This document shows, in pieces, positions 50,771 to 59,808 of a stretch of DNA of 64,000 nucleotides (its first letter is position 1; every line of letters begins with the position of its first letter). Source of the stretch: Flavihumibacter fluminis (GTDB taxonomy: Bacteria > Bacteroidota > Bacteroidia > Chitinophagales > Chitinophagaceae); contig NZ_JAKEVY010000002.1 of assembly GCF_021491375.1 (NCBI RefSeq), positions 992,001-1,056,000 of the forward strand, read 5' to 3'. The position numbers and the translations under genes were made by a program. A model generated the notes under the pieces. The model made no database searches and had not been told where the DNA came from. It saw nothing but the letters and a program-made list of their open reading frames with translations.

Positions 50771-51871
50771 TTAGACGTTAAATCGGAAATGCATCACATC
50801 TCCATCTTTCACCAGGTATTCTTTCCCTTCGATTCTGAGTTTGCCGGCATCGCGACAGGCAGCTTCTGAACCGTAGTGAATGAAATCTTCATACGCAATC
50901 ACTTCGGCCTTGATAAATCCTTTTTCGAAATCAGTGTGGATTACGCTGGCAGCCTGTGGTGCTTTCCAGCCTTCCAATATGGTCCATGCACGTACTTCCT
51001 GCACTCCGGCAGTAAAATAGGTCTGTAATTTCAGGAGTTTGTAAGTGGCGCGGATGAGTTTGTTCAATGCGGGTTCTTTCATTTTGTATTCGTCCATGAA
51101 CAGGGCGCGGTCATCAGGATCTTCCATTTCTGCAATCTGCTGTTCAATGGAGTTGTTCATTACAATTACTTCAGCACCTTCTTTGGCTACGGCTGCTTTC
51201 AGGGCTTCTGAAAATTTATTGCCGGTATGCATGGATGGTTCATCCACATTGGCAACATAGAGTACAGGCTTCTCAGTCAGCAGGAAGAGATCTGCAATCG
51301 CTGTCCGATCCTCTTTGCTTAAGCCTAACTCGCGGATATTTTTTCCTTGTTCCAGGTGAGCGTGACAGCGTTTCAGTATTTCAAGTTCAGCTTTTGTTTT
51401 GGCATCGCCGGTCTTGGCCATTTTTTCAGCCCGCTGTAATTTTTTCTCCACACTATCCAGGTCTTTCAGCTGTAATTCCGTATCGATGATGTCTTTATCA
51501 CCAACGGGATTAATGGGGCCCTCATCACGCAGGATATTTTCATCCTCAAAACAACGAATCACATGTACGATGGCATCCACTTCACGGATATTGGCCAGGA
51601 ATTTATTACCAAGTCCTTCTCCCTTGCTGGCTCCTTTTACAAGTCCGGCAATGTCCACAATTTCAATCTGGGTGGGAACTGTGCGATTGGGCTTTACCAG
51701 TTCGGCCAGTTTGTCAATTCGTTCATCGGGCACATTTACCAACCCTACGTTCGGCTCAATCGTACAAAAGCGATAGTTGCTCGCCTGCGCTTTTGCACTG
51801 CTGCTCACTGCATTAAAAAGGGTGGACTTGCCCACATTCGGTAATCCTACTATTCCTGCTTGTAATCCCAT
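50771..51871 (-). CDS. ychF: Redox-regulated GTPase/ATPase YchF (Obg family)
   Basis: Cytosolic P-loop NTPase of 366 residues. The frame is open to 51994, but ATG at 51871 gives the conserved start MGLQAGIVGLPNVGKSTLFN with the P-loop at residues 10-17. The YchF-specific NVDEP in the position of the G4 motif (LYVANVDEPSMH) and switch region (EIVDIAGLVKGASKGEGLGN) are present; the C-terminal TGS domain ends GEVMHFRFNV-like (DGDVMHFRFNV). YchF binds ribosomes and is linked to oxidative-stress and translation control. Monocistronic here. Confidence 0.96.
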   Translation of the reverse strand: MGLQAGIVGLPNVGKSTLFNAVSSSAKAQASNYRFCTIEPNVGLVNVPDERIDKLAELVKPNRTVPTQIEIVDIAGLVKGASKGEGLGNKFLANIREVDAIVHVIRCFEDENILRDEGPINPVGDKDIIDTELQLKDLDSVEKKLQRAEKMAKTGDAKTKAELEILKRCHAHLEQGKNIRELGLSKEDRTAIADLFLLTEKPVLYVANVDEPSMHTGNKFSEALKAAVAKEGAEVIVMNNSIEQQIAEMEDPDDRALFMDEYKMKEPALNKLIRATYKLLKLQTYFTAGVQEVRAWTILEGWKAPQAASVIHTDFEKGFIKAEVIAYEDFIHYGSEAACRDAGKLRIEGKEYLVKDGDVMHFRFNV

Positions 51872-51988
51872 GCTTCCAGTATTTACGTTTTTCGCGCCGC
51901 GAAGATAAGGAAATCCCGCTTCACCCGACCGGTGCCACCGGTCGGGTGGCATCCGTCCAGGCGGATGAATAAAATTCCTATCTTCCCA

Positions 51989-52023
51989 ATTCATAATTCA
52001 TAATTCAGAATTCATACTTCATC
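51989..52023. repeat. Heptamer array, ATTCATA type
   Basis: Five 7-base units (two ATTCATA, ATTCAGA, ATTCATA, CTTCATC) ending two bases before the ATG of the SpmAB gene. Hence the array forms the entire translation-initiation region of that gene. Confidence 0.85.
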
Positions 52024-52025
52024 GG

Positions 52026-53264
52026 ATGGCTTTAAATATTGTCTGGATCGCATTTTTTGTCATAGCTTTTGTAGTTGCCCTGATTAAACTGATTTTTGAA
52101 GGGGATGTGGATATATTCAAACGCCTGGCCGATGGGGTATTTGACTCAGCGAAATCTTCGGTATTGGATGTAGCTTTCCCCCTGGCCGGAACCATGGTTT
52201 TTTTCCTGGGATTGCTCAACATTGCAGAAAAAGCAGGCGCAGTGCGTTTCCTGGCCCGGTTTCTGAACCCGCTGATGAAGCGGATCTTTCCAGAAGTGCC
52301 AAGCGGTCACCCGGCACAGGGACAAATGGTTATGAATTTCTCTGCCAACCTGCTGGGGCTCGATAATGCGGCCACCCCATTCGGACTTAAGGCCATGGAA
52401 AGCCTGCAACAGCTCAATCCACAAAAGGAGAAGGCCACGAATGCCCAGATTATGTTCCTGGTGCTGCACACATCCGGACTTACCCTCATTCCCTTAACAA
52501 TTATTGCCTATCGCGTTTCTGTTGGAAGCATACAGCCCGCAGCCATCTTCATTCCCTGTGTTCTGGGTACCATGATGACAACCCTGGCTTCGGTAATTGT
52601 AGTAAGTGTTTGGCAACGGATCAAATGGGACTGGGTACTGTATGCCTGGGTAGCAGCAGCTATTGCATTTGTTGGAGTTCTGCTGTATTATGTAGGCGGA
52701 CTAGATACAGCCGGTAAGGAAACTTTTGGAAAGGTCGTAGGAAATGTATTGCTGATGGTGATTATTCTTGGGTTTATTCTTGGAGGCGTGTGGAAAAAAG
52801 TGAATGTATTTGATGCCTTTATTGAAGGTGCCAAAGGAGGATGGGACGTGGTGCTGAAGATCATTCCGTATCTGGTTGGTATGCTTGTCGGTATCCGGGT
52901 ATTCCGTGATTCAGGTGCGCTTGATTATGTTGTACGCTTTTTCTCCTGGATCATCGGTTCTTTGGGATTTGATACCAAATTCGTGGATGCATTACCGGTA
53001 GCGATCATGAAACCCTTCAGTGGGAGTGGAGCAAGAGGTATGATGCTCGATATCTTCAAAAATCCTGAACTGGGTCCGGATTCTTTTGCCGGTTTAACGG
53101 CCAGTATCTTCCAGGGTTCTGCAGATACAACTTTCTATATCATTGCGCTTTATTTCGGAAGCGTGGGTATCAAAAATGTCAGGTATTCCATCTGGGCAGG
53201 TATGATCGCTGATTTTATCGGGGTGATCGCTGCTATTTTTATTGCCTATATATTCTTCACCTGA
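52026..53264 (+). CDS. SpmA-SpmB fusion (nucleoside recognition domain membrane protein)
   Basis: Multi-pass membrane protein of 412 residues. The first half is SpmA-like (FDSAKSSVLDVAFPLAGTMV, MVMNFSANLLGLDNAATPFG), and the second SpmB-like (FIEGAKGGWDVVLKIIPYLV, FSGSGARGMMLDIFKNP, IFQGSADTTFYIIALYFG). In Bacillus the two are separate spore-maturation proteins; the organism here is not a spore former, so the fusion likely has a transport or envelope role. A heptamer repeat fills the region before its start. Confidence 0.9.
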   Translation: MALNIVWIAFFVIAFVVALIKLIFEGDVDIFKRLADGVFDSAKSSVLDVAFPLAGTMVFFLGLLNIAEKAGAVRFLARFLNPLMKRIFPEVPSGHPAQGQMVMNFSANLLGLDNAATPFGLKAMESLQQLNPQKEKATNAQIMFLVLHTSGLTLIPLTIIAYRVSVGSIQPAAIFIPCVLGTMMTTLASVIVVSVWQRIKWDWVLYAWVAAAIAFVGVLLYYVGGLDTAGKETFGKVVGNVLLMVIILGFILGGVWKKVNVFDAFIEGAKGGWDVVLKIIPYLVGMLVGIRVFRDSGALDYVVRFFSWIIGSLGFDTKFVDALPVAIMKPFSGSGARGMMLDIFKNPELGPDSFAGLTASIFQGSADTTFYIIALYFGSVGIKNVRYSIWAGMIADFIGVIAAIFIAYIFFT

Positions 53265-53276
53265 TAACAACAGAGC

Positions 53277-53306
53277 AAAAAAAAGCCACCCTGCGTAAGG
53301 GTGGCT
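53277..53306 (-). terminator. Intrinsic terminator of the SusCD-DUF4397 operon
   Basis: Nine-base-pair stem AGCCACCCT (53284-53292) with AGGGTGGCT (53298-53306), loop GCGTA. The eight-A run at 53277-53284 becomes a T-run on the minus strand, so it best serves the operon arriving from the right; it may also stop the SpmAB transcript. Confidence 0.82.
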
Positions 53307-53328
53307 GGCACTTGTGTGCTTAGTCTGC

Positions 53329-54075
53329 CTAGTATGTAAGAAAATTGGTAAGCGTTCTGGCTGTAGCACCGGAACTGGCTCCGTAGGCACCTCTGAAAAC
53401 GATCGTATAAGAACGTTTCCTGGCAGGAGCAAACGTGTTCATAGTAGCCAAGTTGGTGGTAGTTCCTGTTTCACGAACATATAAGGTATCCGTCTGAGCT
53501 GCTTCATAGGGAATAAAATCCGTCGCGCTGTTCAGGCTGATATTGGAGAAAACATTTGCACCTCTTCTCTTCGAATATACGTCAACGTTAGGAATTGCGT
53601 TTCGGGAAAAAGGGATATTCACAAAACGAACCCTTGCAGATGTATCTGCAGGCACTTCAACCCTGTCTTCTATGGTTAGCTGTTTTGCCTGGGTAGCGGT
53701 ATCGTAAGTGAAAATGGTATACCGCTTTCCTGCATCAAAGGTTCCCGCCACCGGAACAACCGGTTGTACGGCTCCGGTAATGGTATCCTTGACATTCAGG
53801 TTCAGTTGTCCGGCTGGAATAGCACTGTAAAAACCTCCGGTTGCCGGAAAGAGCCCTCCATAACCAACCGCAGCGCCGGTCAGAGGGTTTTCATTCAAAT
53901 AGAGGAAATTTCTGGCAGTTCCTACTGCTCCATTGTACAAACGAACAAATGCTTTATCGCTCAGTTCAAAATTTTCTTTTACCGGCGGGGCGAATTTCTC
54001 GCGCTGGCATCCAATCAGCAGGCTGATGGCCAACATAGACGCACCGGTTGTATAAATTAGTTTATTAGCTAACAT
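53329..54075 (-). CDS. DUF4397 lipoprotein
   Basis: Lipoprotein of 248 residues: signal and lipobox (LAISLLIGC), then a DUF4397-type beta-sandwich region (AFVRLYNGAVGTARNFLYLN, GTFDAGKRYTIFTYDTAT, ARVRFVNIPFSRNAIPNVDV). DUF4397 proteins are common third genes behind susCD pairs, probably surface glycan or peptide binding, function unproven. It is the last gene of the SusC-SusD operon, 14 bases after susD, with a terminator behind. Confidence 0.82.
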   Translation of the reverse strand: MLANKLIYTTGASMLAISLLIGCQREKFAPPVKENFELSDKAFVRLYNGAVGTARNFLYLNENPLTGAAVGYGGLFPATGGFYSAIPAGQLNLNVKDTITGAVQPVVPVAGTFDAGKRYTIFTYDTATQAKQLTIEDRVEVPADTSARVRFVNIPFSRNAIPNVDVYSKRRGANVFSNISLNSATDFIPYEAAQTDTLYVRETGTTTNLATMNTFAPARKRSYTIVFRGAYGASSGATARTLTNFLTY

Positions 54076-54089
54076 GATTAAGTTTTTTG

Positions 54090-55724
54090 TTATTCAGTAA
54101 TTGAAAACCACTGTTCCTTGGTATGATAGTCGAGATCCAGTCCGCCAAGCCGATTCAGCTCTTCCACATTGTAGAGATATTCTGAGTTGTAACGAGGCCT
54201 TGCTCTCTGAACCGGTTTACCATTGTTATTGATAAAGAGATCCAGGCCGGTTGGTAAAACAAAATCAGCATATACCTGATTGCCAGTCTGCGGATCCAGA
54301 TCAACATAATGGAAACGGCGCATATCAGTCCAGGTTTCAATCATACCATACCCAAACAATGCGATATATTTCTGCAGCATGATATGAGAAAGTGTAAGGT
54401 CTTGTGGAGCTGGTACCACTGCCGGGTTTGCCAGGTAATCTGCGATCGCCTGATCTGTTATTTGTTTATCTGCAGGTACTGATTCATTATAAGTAGTTCG
54501 CAGCATATTCATGCTGAGTTCGATACCTTCCTGGTAAGCCTGTTGGGCCTGCGGGCGGCTGCCTTTACGCAGCAGTGCTTCGGCTTTCATGAATTTCACT
54601 TCACTGGCTGTAAGGATGGGGAATTCAGCACCATTTTTGAAAATATAGCGTGCAGTGGCATCAGAGGATGGAGCAGCAGTGAGTGCATATCCACGGCCCC
54701 AAAAGCCAAAGGGTTGCTTATTTGCAGGCAAAGAACTATTTCCCCGGTTTGGAAGAATACCGGTAATTTCTCCGGTAGAATCTTCGCGCAATAAATAATG
54801 CGCACGGGGGTCATAGGCACCATTAAACATGGTTCCTTTTCCGGTAACCAGGTTGGCAACATAAGCTGTCTGGCGCAGCGTACCTACGTTAGAACGAAAG
54901 GGGCCATAAAAGTTGGATGTTCCGGTGATTCCAGTATTTGCGAATTTCGCGGATGCATTCTCTGAATTGGAATTGATACCCAGGTCACAATAATGCACTA
55001 CACTGTCAGCATTGTAAGCACTCTTATTGGAGAGTTGGTTGAAAGAGCGTGCAATGACGGAATAGGCAAATTTTTTCCATTTGCTTACATCCCCATTGTA
55101 GAAATAGGCATCGCCTTTTGCCAGGTTCTGCTGACTTACATTTCCATCGGTGCGGTCCAGGTAAGCAATGGCGGTACGGGCAATAGCACGTACCGTGTCA
55201 TAAATAAATGGCTGTGCATCGTATTTGAAGGTAAGTGCACTTGTGTTGAATGCTTCTTTCACAATCGCTTCTCCATATACATTTGTAAGCGTTAGCATAC
55301 TCCATGCACGGATTGCAAGGGCTGCGCCAACATAATCCCATTTTTGCTCTTCTGTTCCCCATTCAACAATCCGGTTCAGGTTTTGCCCCATGCCGTAATA
55401 ATGCATGGCCCATACGGAACCCAATACATCTGAAGCACCGGTAGCTCCTCCCATCTGATCATACTGATTTCCTGCTGTATTGGTTGCCCAAAACTGAACA
55501 TATCTGCCAATATATAACCCATCATTAGCCGTTCCATAAGCACTACCTGCCGCAGAGGAACTACCTACCATGTTTCCGATAATACCTGGCATTATTTCTT
55601 CAATAGGCTGACGAACTGCCGCATTGGGATTTGGATAGGCATCGTCAATTAATTTTGAACAGCCACTGGATACCATGGCAACCAGTGAGCCGGCTAATAT
55701 TGTATTTCTAATAGTACGTTTCAT
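54090..55724 (-). CDS. SusD/RagB family lipoprotein
   Basis: SusD-like nutrient-binding lipoprotein of 544 residues, SusD-like-2 subgroup. Lipobox in LAGSLVAMVSSGC. Family segments: WDYVGAALAIRAWSMLTLTN, EFPILTASEVKFMKAEALLR and the end region LFGYGMIETWTDMRRFHYVD with YNVEELNRLGG. It sits 21 bases after susC and 14 before the DUF4397 gene. Substrate unknown; no glycosidase is linked. Confidence 0.93.
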   Translation of the reverse strand: MKRTIRNTILAGSLVAMVSSGCSKLIDDAYPNPNAAVRQPIEEIMPGIIGNMVGSSSAAGSAYGTANDGLYIGRYVQFWATNTAGNQYDQMGGATGASDVLGSVWAMHYYGMGQNLNRIVEWGTEEQKWDYVGAALAIRAWSMLTLTNVYGEAIVKEAFNTSALTFKYDAQPFIYDTVRAIARTAIAYLDRTDGNVSQQNLAKGDAYFYNGDVSKWKKFAYSVIARSFNQLSNKSAYNADSVVHYCDLGINSNSENASAKFANTGITGTSNFYGPFRSNVGTLRQTAYVANLVTGKGTMFNGAYDPRAHYLLREDSTGEITGILPNRGNSSLPANKQPFGFWGRGYALTAAPSSDATARYIFKNGAEFPILTASEVKFMKAEALLRKGSRPQAQQAYQEGIELSMNMLRTTYNESVPADKQITDQAIADYLANPAVVPAPQDLTLSHIMLQKYIALFGYGMIETWTDMRRFHYVDLDPQTGNQVYADFVLPTGLDLFINNNGKPVQRARPRYNSEYLYNVEELNRLGGLDLDYHTKEQWFSITE

Positions 55725-55745
55725 TGTTGTCTGCTTTTTTAATCA

Positions 55746-58700
55746 TTAAAATCCTACTCTGAATCCGATGTTCACACTAATCGGCGGAGGCAGTGTGCCA
55801 TAATCAAATCCAAAGCCACCTACACCACGGCTACCAGCTGTGTTCCCACTAACCGAAGGGTCTCCATCGGTATAGTTGGTAATCAGAATCAGGTCGTTAC
55901 CTGTGAGGAAGGCGCTCAGGTTTTTCACCGATTTCCATCTTGCATACATTGATTTGGGGAATGTATAGGCAAGTGTCAGGTCGCGCAGGCGCAGCCAGTT
56001 TACATCCTTCTGAATGAAAGCTTCTTCCGGCATACTGGTAGAGGTATAATAAGCATCATTGTAAGCAGGGATTACACTGATTGTATTGGGTGTTGGGTTG
56101 GCAGTATTTTCTTTTCCATCCAGTAACACACCATCCAGAACGCGGGGTTCAAAACGATCTGCAGTTACATTACTGCGACCGATAGAAGTCAGGTACATTT
56201 TCGTTGCATTGAAAATATCACCGCCTACTTTGAGATCAAACATGAAGTTCAGGTTCCAATTGCCATAGGACAATCGGTTACCGATGCCCAGGGTGAAATC
56301 AGGATTACGATCTCCCCGAACTTTAAAAACACCTTCTAAAACTGGCAGACCGGTTGTCGGATTAATCAGGATTTGTCCTGCTTCGTTTCTTCTGTAACCA
56401 TAGGAAGTGATGGAAGTAGTTGGACCGTTTAATACCAGTCCACCTCTTGCGTTACCATATAACCAGGTATCTGCCAGGTAGAACTCAGACAACATGGCTG
56501 GCATTTTGATCACCTTGTTGTACATTTTGTTGAAGTTCAGGAGTAGGTTCCAACTGAACTTATTGTTAGAAACCATGTTCGCATCAAGGGTTACTTCAAT
56601 ACCCTGGTTGCGGGTGCTGGCAGCATTCTGTGTATTCAACACAAAACCGGTACCATAACTCAAACGGAAATTCTCTACAATCTGTCCTTTGTTCAGGGTA
56701 TTGTAATAGGTCGCGTCAAGGGAAACACGGTTGTTGAACAATTTGAACTCGGCTCCAATTTCAAAGGTGCTTTGCTTCTCGGGCGCCAGGTTGGGATTGG
56801 CATTCACAAATCCGTAAGAATATCCTCCTCCACTTGCGAAGTTGTTTACAAAAACGGATTGGGTAGAGTAAGGTGAGTTCAATCGGGCCGTACTTGCCAC
56901 AGACCCACGCAATTTAAAGTAATTAAGTACATACCCGCCTTTTAGGAATGGAAGGATATCGCTCATAATAAAGCTTGCACTTACTCCCGGATAATTGTAA
57001 TTCCGGTTTTTCCTTGGTAAGGTAGAAGCTGATTCAAAGCGGTGGGTATAGTTCAGGAATGCCAGGTTCTTATATCCAATCGCCACTTCTCCGAAATAAG
57101 CCAACTGACGAACGATGGATCGATTATAACGGCCAAAATTATTCTGCAACAAGCGGGTACGGCTACCCGGAGTAGTTGCATTGGAGTCGGAAGGAAGACC
57201 AACCAATTGGTCTATATTGGCATTGGTTACGATGGTGCCGTTTTTATACATGATACCATTTACAATGGAATCAACGAGCCCATTTCCTGCCACCGCATAC
57301 ATTTGGGTTTCATAATCCTGCCACATAGTACCGCCCATTACACGCAGGCTGAAATCACCAATTTGTTTTTTGGCAGTAGCAGTGATGGTATGGTTATAGC
57401 CTGCATAACGGCGGAAATAATTGTCCTGCTGGCCCCGGATACCCTGAGAAATAAAAAAGGATAGTGGGTGATATCTCGTGTACCCATCCTGTTTATACGT
57501 ATCATAACCGAAGCGGCCAGCAATACTCAACCAATCGGTTGGATTGTAATTGATACCCAGGGTGGCAGTTAAACGATCCGTTACATCCCGGCTTGGGTTT
57601 TTATATACGTTGAAGAAAGGGTTGTCAATTTCCGTATTACCGGCATTCGCAGCAAGTAAGGGAAGCTTATTTCCGTTTTCATCTTCATACTGCCTAATAT
57701 CATTTGTTACAGGCCAGGCATATAATCCAAGGAGGTAACCTCCCGCACTTCTTAATACCTTATCGTTTTCAGAACGGGCAAAAGCTAAAGAGGGTATAAC
57801 TTCAATCTTTTTTCCAATCTTGGTGGTGTTGGAGATCCTCAGGTTATAACGGCGAAAATCATTGTTCGGTACTACTCCTTTTTGATCGAAGAAAGATCCA
57901 CTGGCCCGGAAAATGGATTTTCCAAAACCAAAATCTGCACCAAGGTTATGGGTCTGGGAAAAGCCGGTACGAAAGAATTCATCAACATTTTTATAAGTTG
58001 GCGTTCCTGCTGGAATTTCCGGACCGAAATAACGGAAGATGTTGGATGCATTTCCATTGGTACCATTGGAATACTTATCATAAGTATCCTGCAATCTTGC
58101 AACTTTACTGGCGCGGAATGAATTGTCATACTGAACGGCCAGTTTGTTTGATTTTGCCTTTTTAGTGGTAATAATAATGGCGCCTGAACTAGCCTGGCTA
58201 CCATAAAGTGCCGTAGCTTCCGGTCCTTTTAATACTGTTACATTTTCGATATCATTCGGGTTGATATCGGAAATCCGGTTGGCATAGTCGTTGTTGCGAT
58301 TCGGACGGTCAGATGCCAATCCAACACCCGTACCACCACCACTTGTTTCGTCGAGGGTCGTATTGTCGATGATAACCCCATCAACTACAAAAAGCGGCTG
58401 GTTGTTCTGAGAAAGCGAATTAAATCCACGTAAAACAATCTGTGAAGAGGCGCCAGCAATACCAGATGTCTGATTGATTGTCAGACCGGCAACGCGACCC
58501 TGTAAACTGTTCAGGAAATTTTCCCGCTGTGTCTGCTGAATTTCAGCACCCTTTACCTGTTGGGTGGAATAACCCAGCTCCCTGGGTTTTCTTTTCAGAT
58601 CCATGGCCACCACTACTTCATCCATAGTGTTGTCCTGTTCTGTAAGGCTGATGGTGTAATTGGCATTTTCAGCTACCCGGATTTCCCTACCGGTGTAACC

Positions 58701-58928
58701 AACATAACTGATCACCAGTACATCACCGTTTTTGGCAGTAATGGTGAAAGATCCATTGTCTCCTGTGAGTACCGACCGGGTTGTTCCTTTAATGGTGACT
58801 GTTGCACCGGATAAAGGCCCGCCGGATGCGGATTGTACTTTGCCGGTGATGGACCTCTCCTGGGCCCATACCAGTACCGACATGCATAGGAGAAACAAGG
58901 CCATTAAGGCCTGCTTTGCAGTTCTCAT
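55746..58928 (-). CDS. SusC/RagA-type TonB-linked outer membrane protein
   Basis: SusC-family transporter of 1060 residues. Signal peptide (ALMALFLLCMSVLVWAQ), carboxypeptidase-like domain (ITGKVQSASGGPLSGATVTI), plug with LQGRVAGLTINQTSGIAGAS, QIVLRGFNSLSQNNQPLFVV and ALYGSQASSGAIIITTKKAK, then barrel ending SVNIGFRVGF. Operon with SusD and DUF4397. The DeoR-type regulator gene is 42 bases upstream on the same strand, so it may control or share this transcript. The gap lacks an obvious -7 box. Confidence 0.95.
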   Translation of the reverse strand: MRTAKQALMALFLLCMSVLVWAQERSITGKVQSASGGPLSGATVTIKGTTRSVLTGDNGSFTITAKNGDVLVISYVGYTGREIRVAENANYTISLTEQDNTMDEVVVAMDLKRKPRELGYSTQQVKGAEIQQTQRENFLNSLQGRVAGLTINQTSGIAGASSQIVLRGFNSLSQNNQPLFVVDGVIIDNTTLDETSGGGTGVGLASDRPNRNNDYANRISDINPNDIENVTVLKGPEATALYGSQASSGAIIITTKKAKSNKLAVQYDNSFRASKVARLQDTYDKYSNGTNGNASNIFRYFGPEIPAGTPTYKNVDEFFRTGFSQTHNLGADFGFGKSIFRASGSFFDQKGVVPNNDFRRYNLRISNTTKIGKKIEVIPSLAFARSENDKVLRSAGGYLLGLYAWPVTNDIRQYEDENGNKLPLLAANAGNTEIDNPFFNVYKNPSRDVTDRLTATLGINYNPTDWLSIAGRFGYDTYKQDGYTRYHPLSFFISQGIRGQQDNYFRRYAGYNHTITATAKKQIGDFSLRVMGGTMWQDYETQMYAVAGNGLVDSIVNGIMYKNGTIVTNANIDQLVGLPSDSNATTPGSRTRLLQNNFGRYNRSIVRQLAYFGEVAIGYKNLAFLNYTHRFESASTLPRKNRNYNYPGVSASFIMSDILPFLKGGYVLNYFKLRGSVASTARLNSPYSTQSVFVNNFASGGGYSYGFVNANPNLAPEKQSTFEIGAEFKLFNNRVSLDATYYNTLNKGQIVENFRLSYGTGFVLNTQNAASTRNQGIEVTLDANMVSNNKFSWNLLLNFNKMYNKVIKMPAMLSEFYLADTWLYGNARGGLVLNGPTTSITSYGYRRNEAGQILINPTTGLPVLEGVFKVRGDRNPDFTLGIGNRLSYGNWNLNFMFDLKVGGDIFNATKMYLTSIGRSNVTADRFEPRVLDGVLLDGKENTANPTPNTISVIPAYNDAYYTSTSMPEEAFIQKDVNWLRLRDLTLAYTFPKSMYARWKSVKNLSAFLTGNDLILITNYTDGDPSVSGNTAGSRGVGGFGFDYGTLPPPISVNIGFRVGF

Positions 58929-58970
58929 GATTGCGCGTTTTGATTAGTATTTAGTATGTAGTGTATCTGT

Positions 58971-59720
58971 TTATAGTACCTGTACTCCAGCTGCAGCGTA
59001 AGGCTGAAGGGCAGGATCGGTTGCGTTTAGTTCAGTTATTAATGTATTTACTTTTGAAATATCGCAAACATGCAGAGGTTGGGTGGAATTCATTTTTTCA
59101 GAAATAGTGAGACAAACAACCCGTTTTGCTGATTCAATCATGGCTCTTTTTACCATCACCACTTCCCAATCATTATCAGTAACTCCATGTTGTATGTCAA
59201 TGGCATTAATACCTAAAAAACAGATATCTGCACGGATACTTTTTATCTGCTGAATGGCATCTGCACCAACGGTAATCTTGGAGTTTTTAGCTACCTTATC
59301 ACCAATTACAATTACATCAATATTGGGGTGATTGCTGTATTCCATAATTACCGGAATACTTCCTGAAATAAAAGTGGCTTTTAGCCCGGGCGGTAATGCT
59401 CTTGCCATTTCCAGAATAGTTGTTCCGCCTGTTGTCAGGATGAACATACCGTCTTCGATCAGGGCTGCTGCTTTGCGGGCAATTTCCTGTTTATTGGCCT
59501 GTGAATAGATTTCGACCGGAGTGAAATTAACCTGGCTGAAGGAATGTGATAGGGCTCCTCCATGCACTTTGATCAGTTTGTTCTGATCAGCTAATTCCTG
59601 AAGATCCCTTCTGATAGTATCTTCTGATACATTGATTTCCTGGCAAAGCTGAGCTGATAAAACCTTATTGTGCAAGTTTACCTGATGCAAAATATAAGCT
59701 TGTCGCTCTCGTTTAAGCAT
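58971..59720 (-). CDS. DeoR/GlpR family transcriptional regulator
   Basis: Repressor of 249 residues. The N-terminal winged helix is RQAYILHQVNLHNKVLSAQL followed by CQEINVSEDTIRRDLQELAD and IKVHGGALS, the family signature. The C-terminal sugar-phosphate-sensing (ISOCOT) domain has the AALIEDGMFILTTGGTTILE, FISGSIPVIMEYSNHPNIDV and ADICFLGINAID motifs. The effector is presumably a phosphorylated sugar. It is 42 bases upstream of susC on the same strand and therefore a likely regulator of that uptake locus. Two direct repeats in its promoter could be operators. Confidence 0.92.
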   Translation of the reverse strand: MLKRERQAYILHQVNLHNKVLSAQLCQEINVSEDTIRRDLQELADQNKLIKVHGGALSHSFSQVNFTPVEIYSQANKQEIARKAAALIEDGMFILTTGGTTILEMARALPPGLKATFISGSIPVIMEYSNHPNIDVIVIGDKVAKNSKITVGADAIQQIKSIRADICFLGINAIDIQHGVTDNDWEVVMVKRAMIESAKRVVCLTISEKMNSTQPLHVCDISKVNTLITELNATDPALQPYAAAGVQVL

Positions 59721-59738
59721 AGTTTGTTGGTTGGGCCC

Positions 59739-59789
59739 TCAATATACGAGAAAACCGCACAAACAAGCAAACAATCTTTTAAAACCGCA
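59739..59789 (-). promoter_or_regulatory. DeoR promoter with AAAACCGCA direct repeats
   Basis: Minus strand: TTTG (59771-59768), 21 bases, TATATTGA (59746-59739). On the plus strand AAAACCGCA occurs at 59751-59759 and again at 59781-59789, exactly 30 bases (about three helical turns) apart; the first copy is between the promoter elements. Candidate operator for autoregulation. Confidence 0.45.
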
Positions 59790-59808
59790 TTAAAATTGCA
59801 TGATTGCG

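Noticed and set aside
50762-50781. Palindrome TTAACGTC-GTTA-GACGTTAA as the ychF terminator
   Set aside because: It includes the stop codon in its loop and no T-run follows; more likely chance or part of the repeat region.
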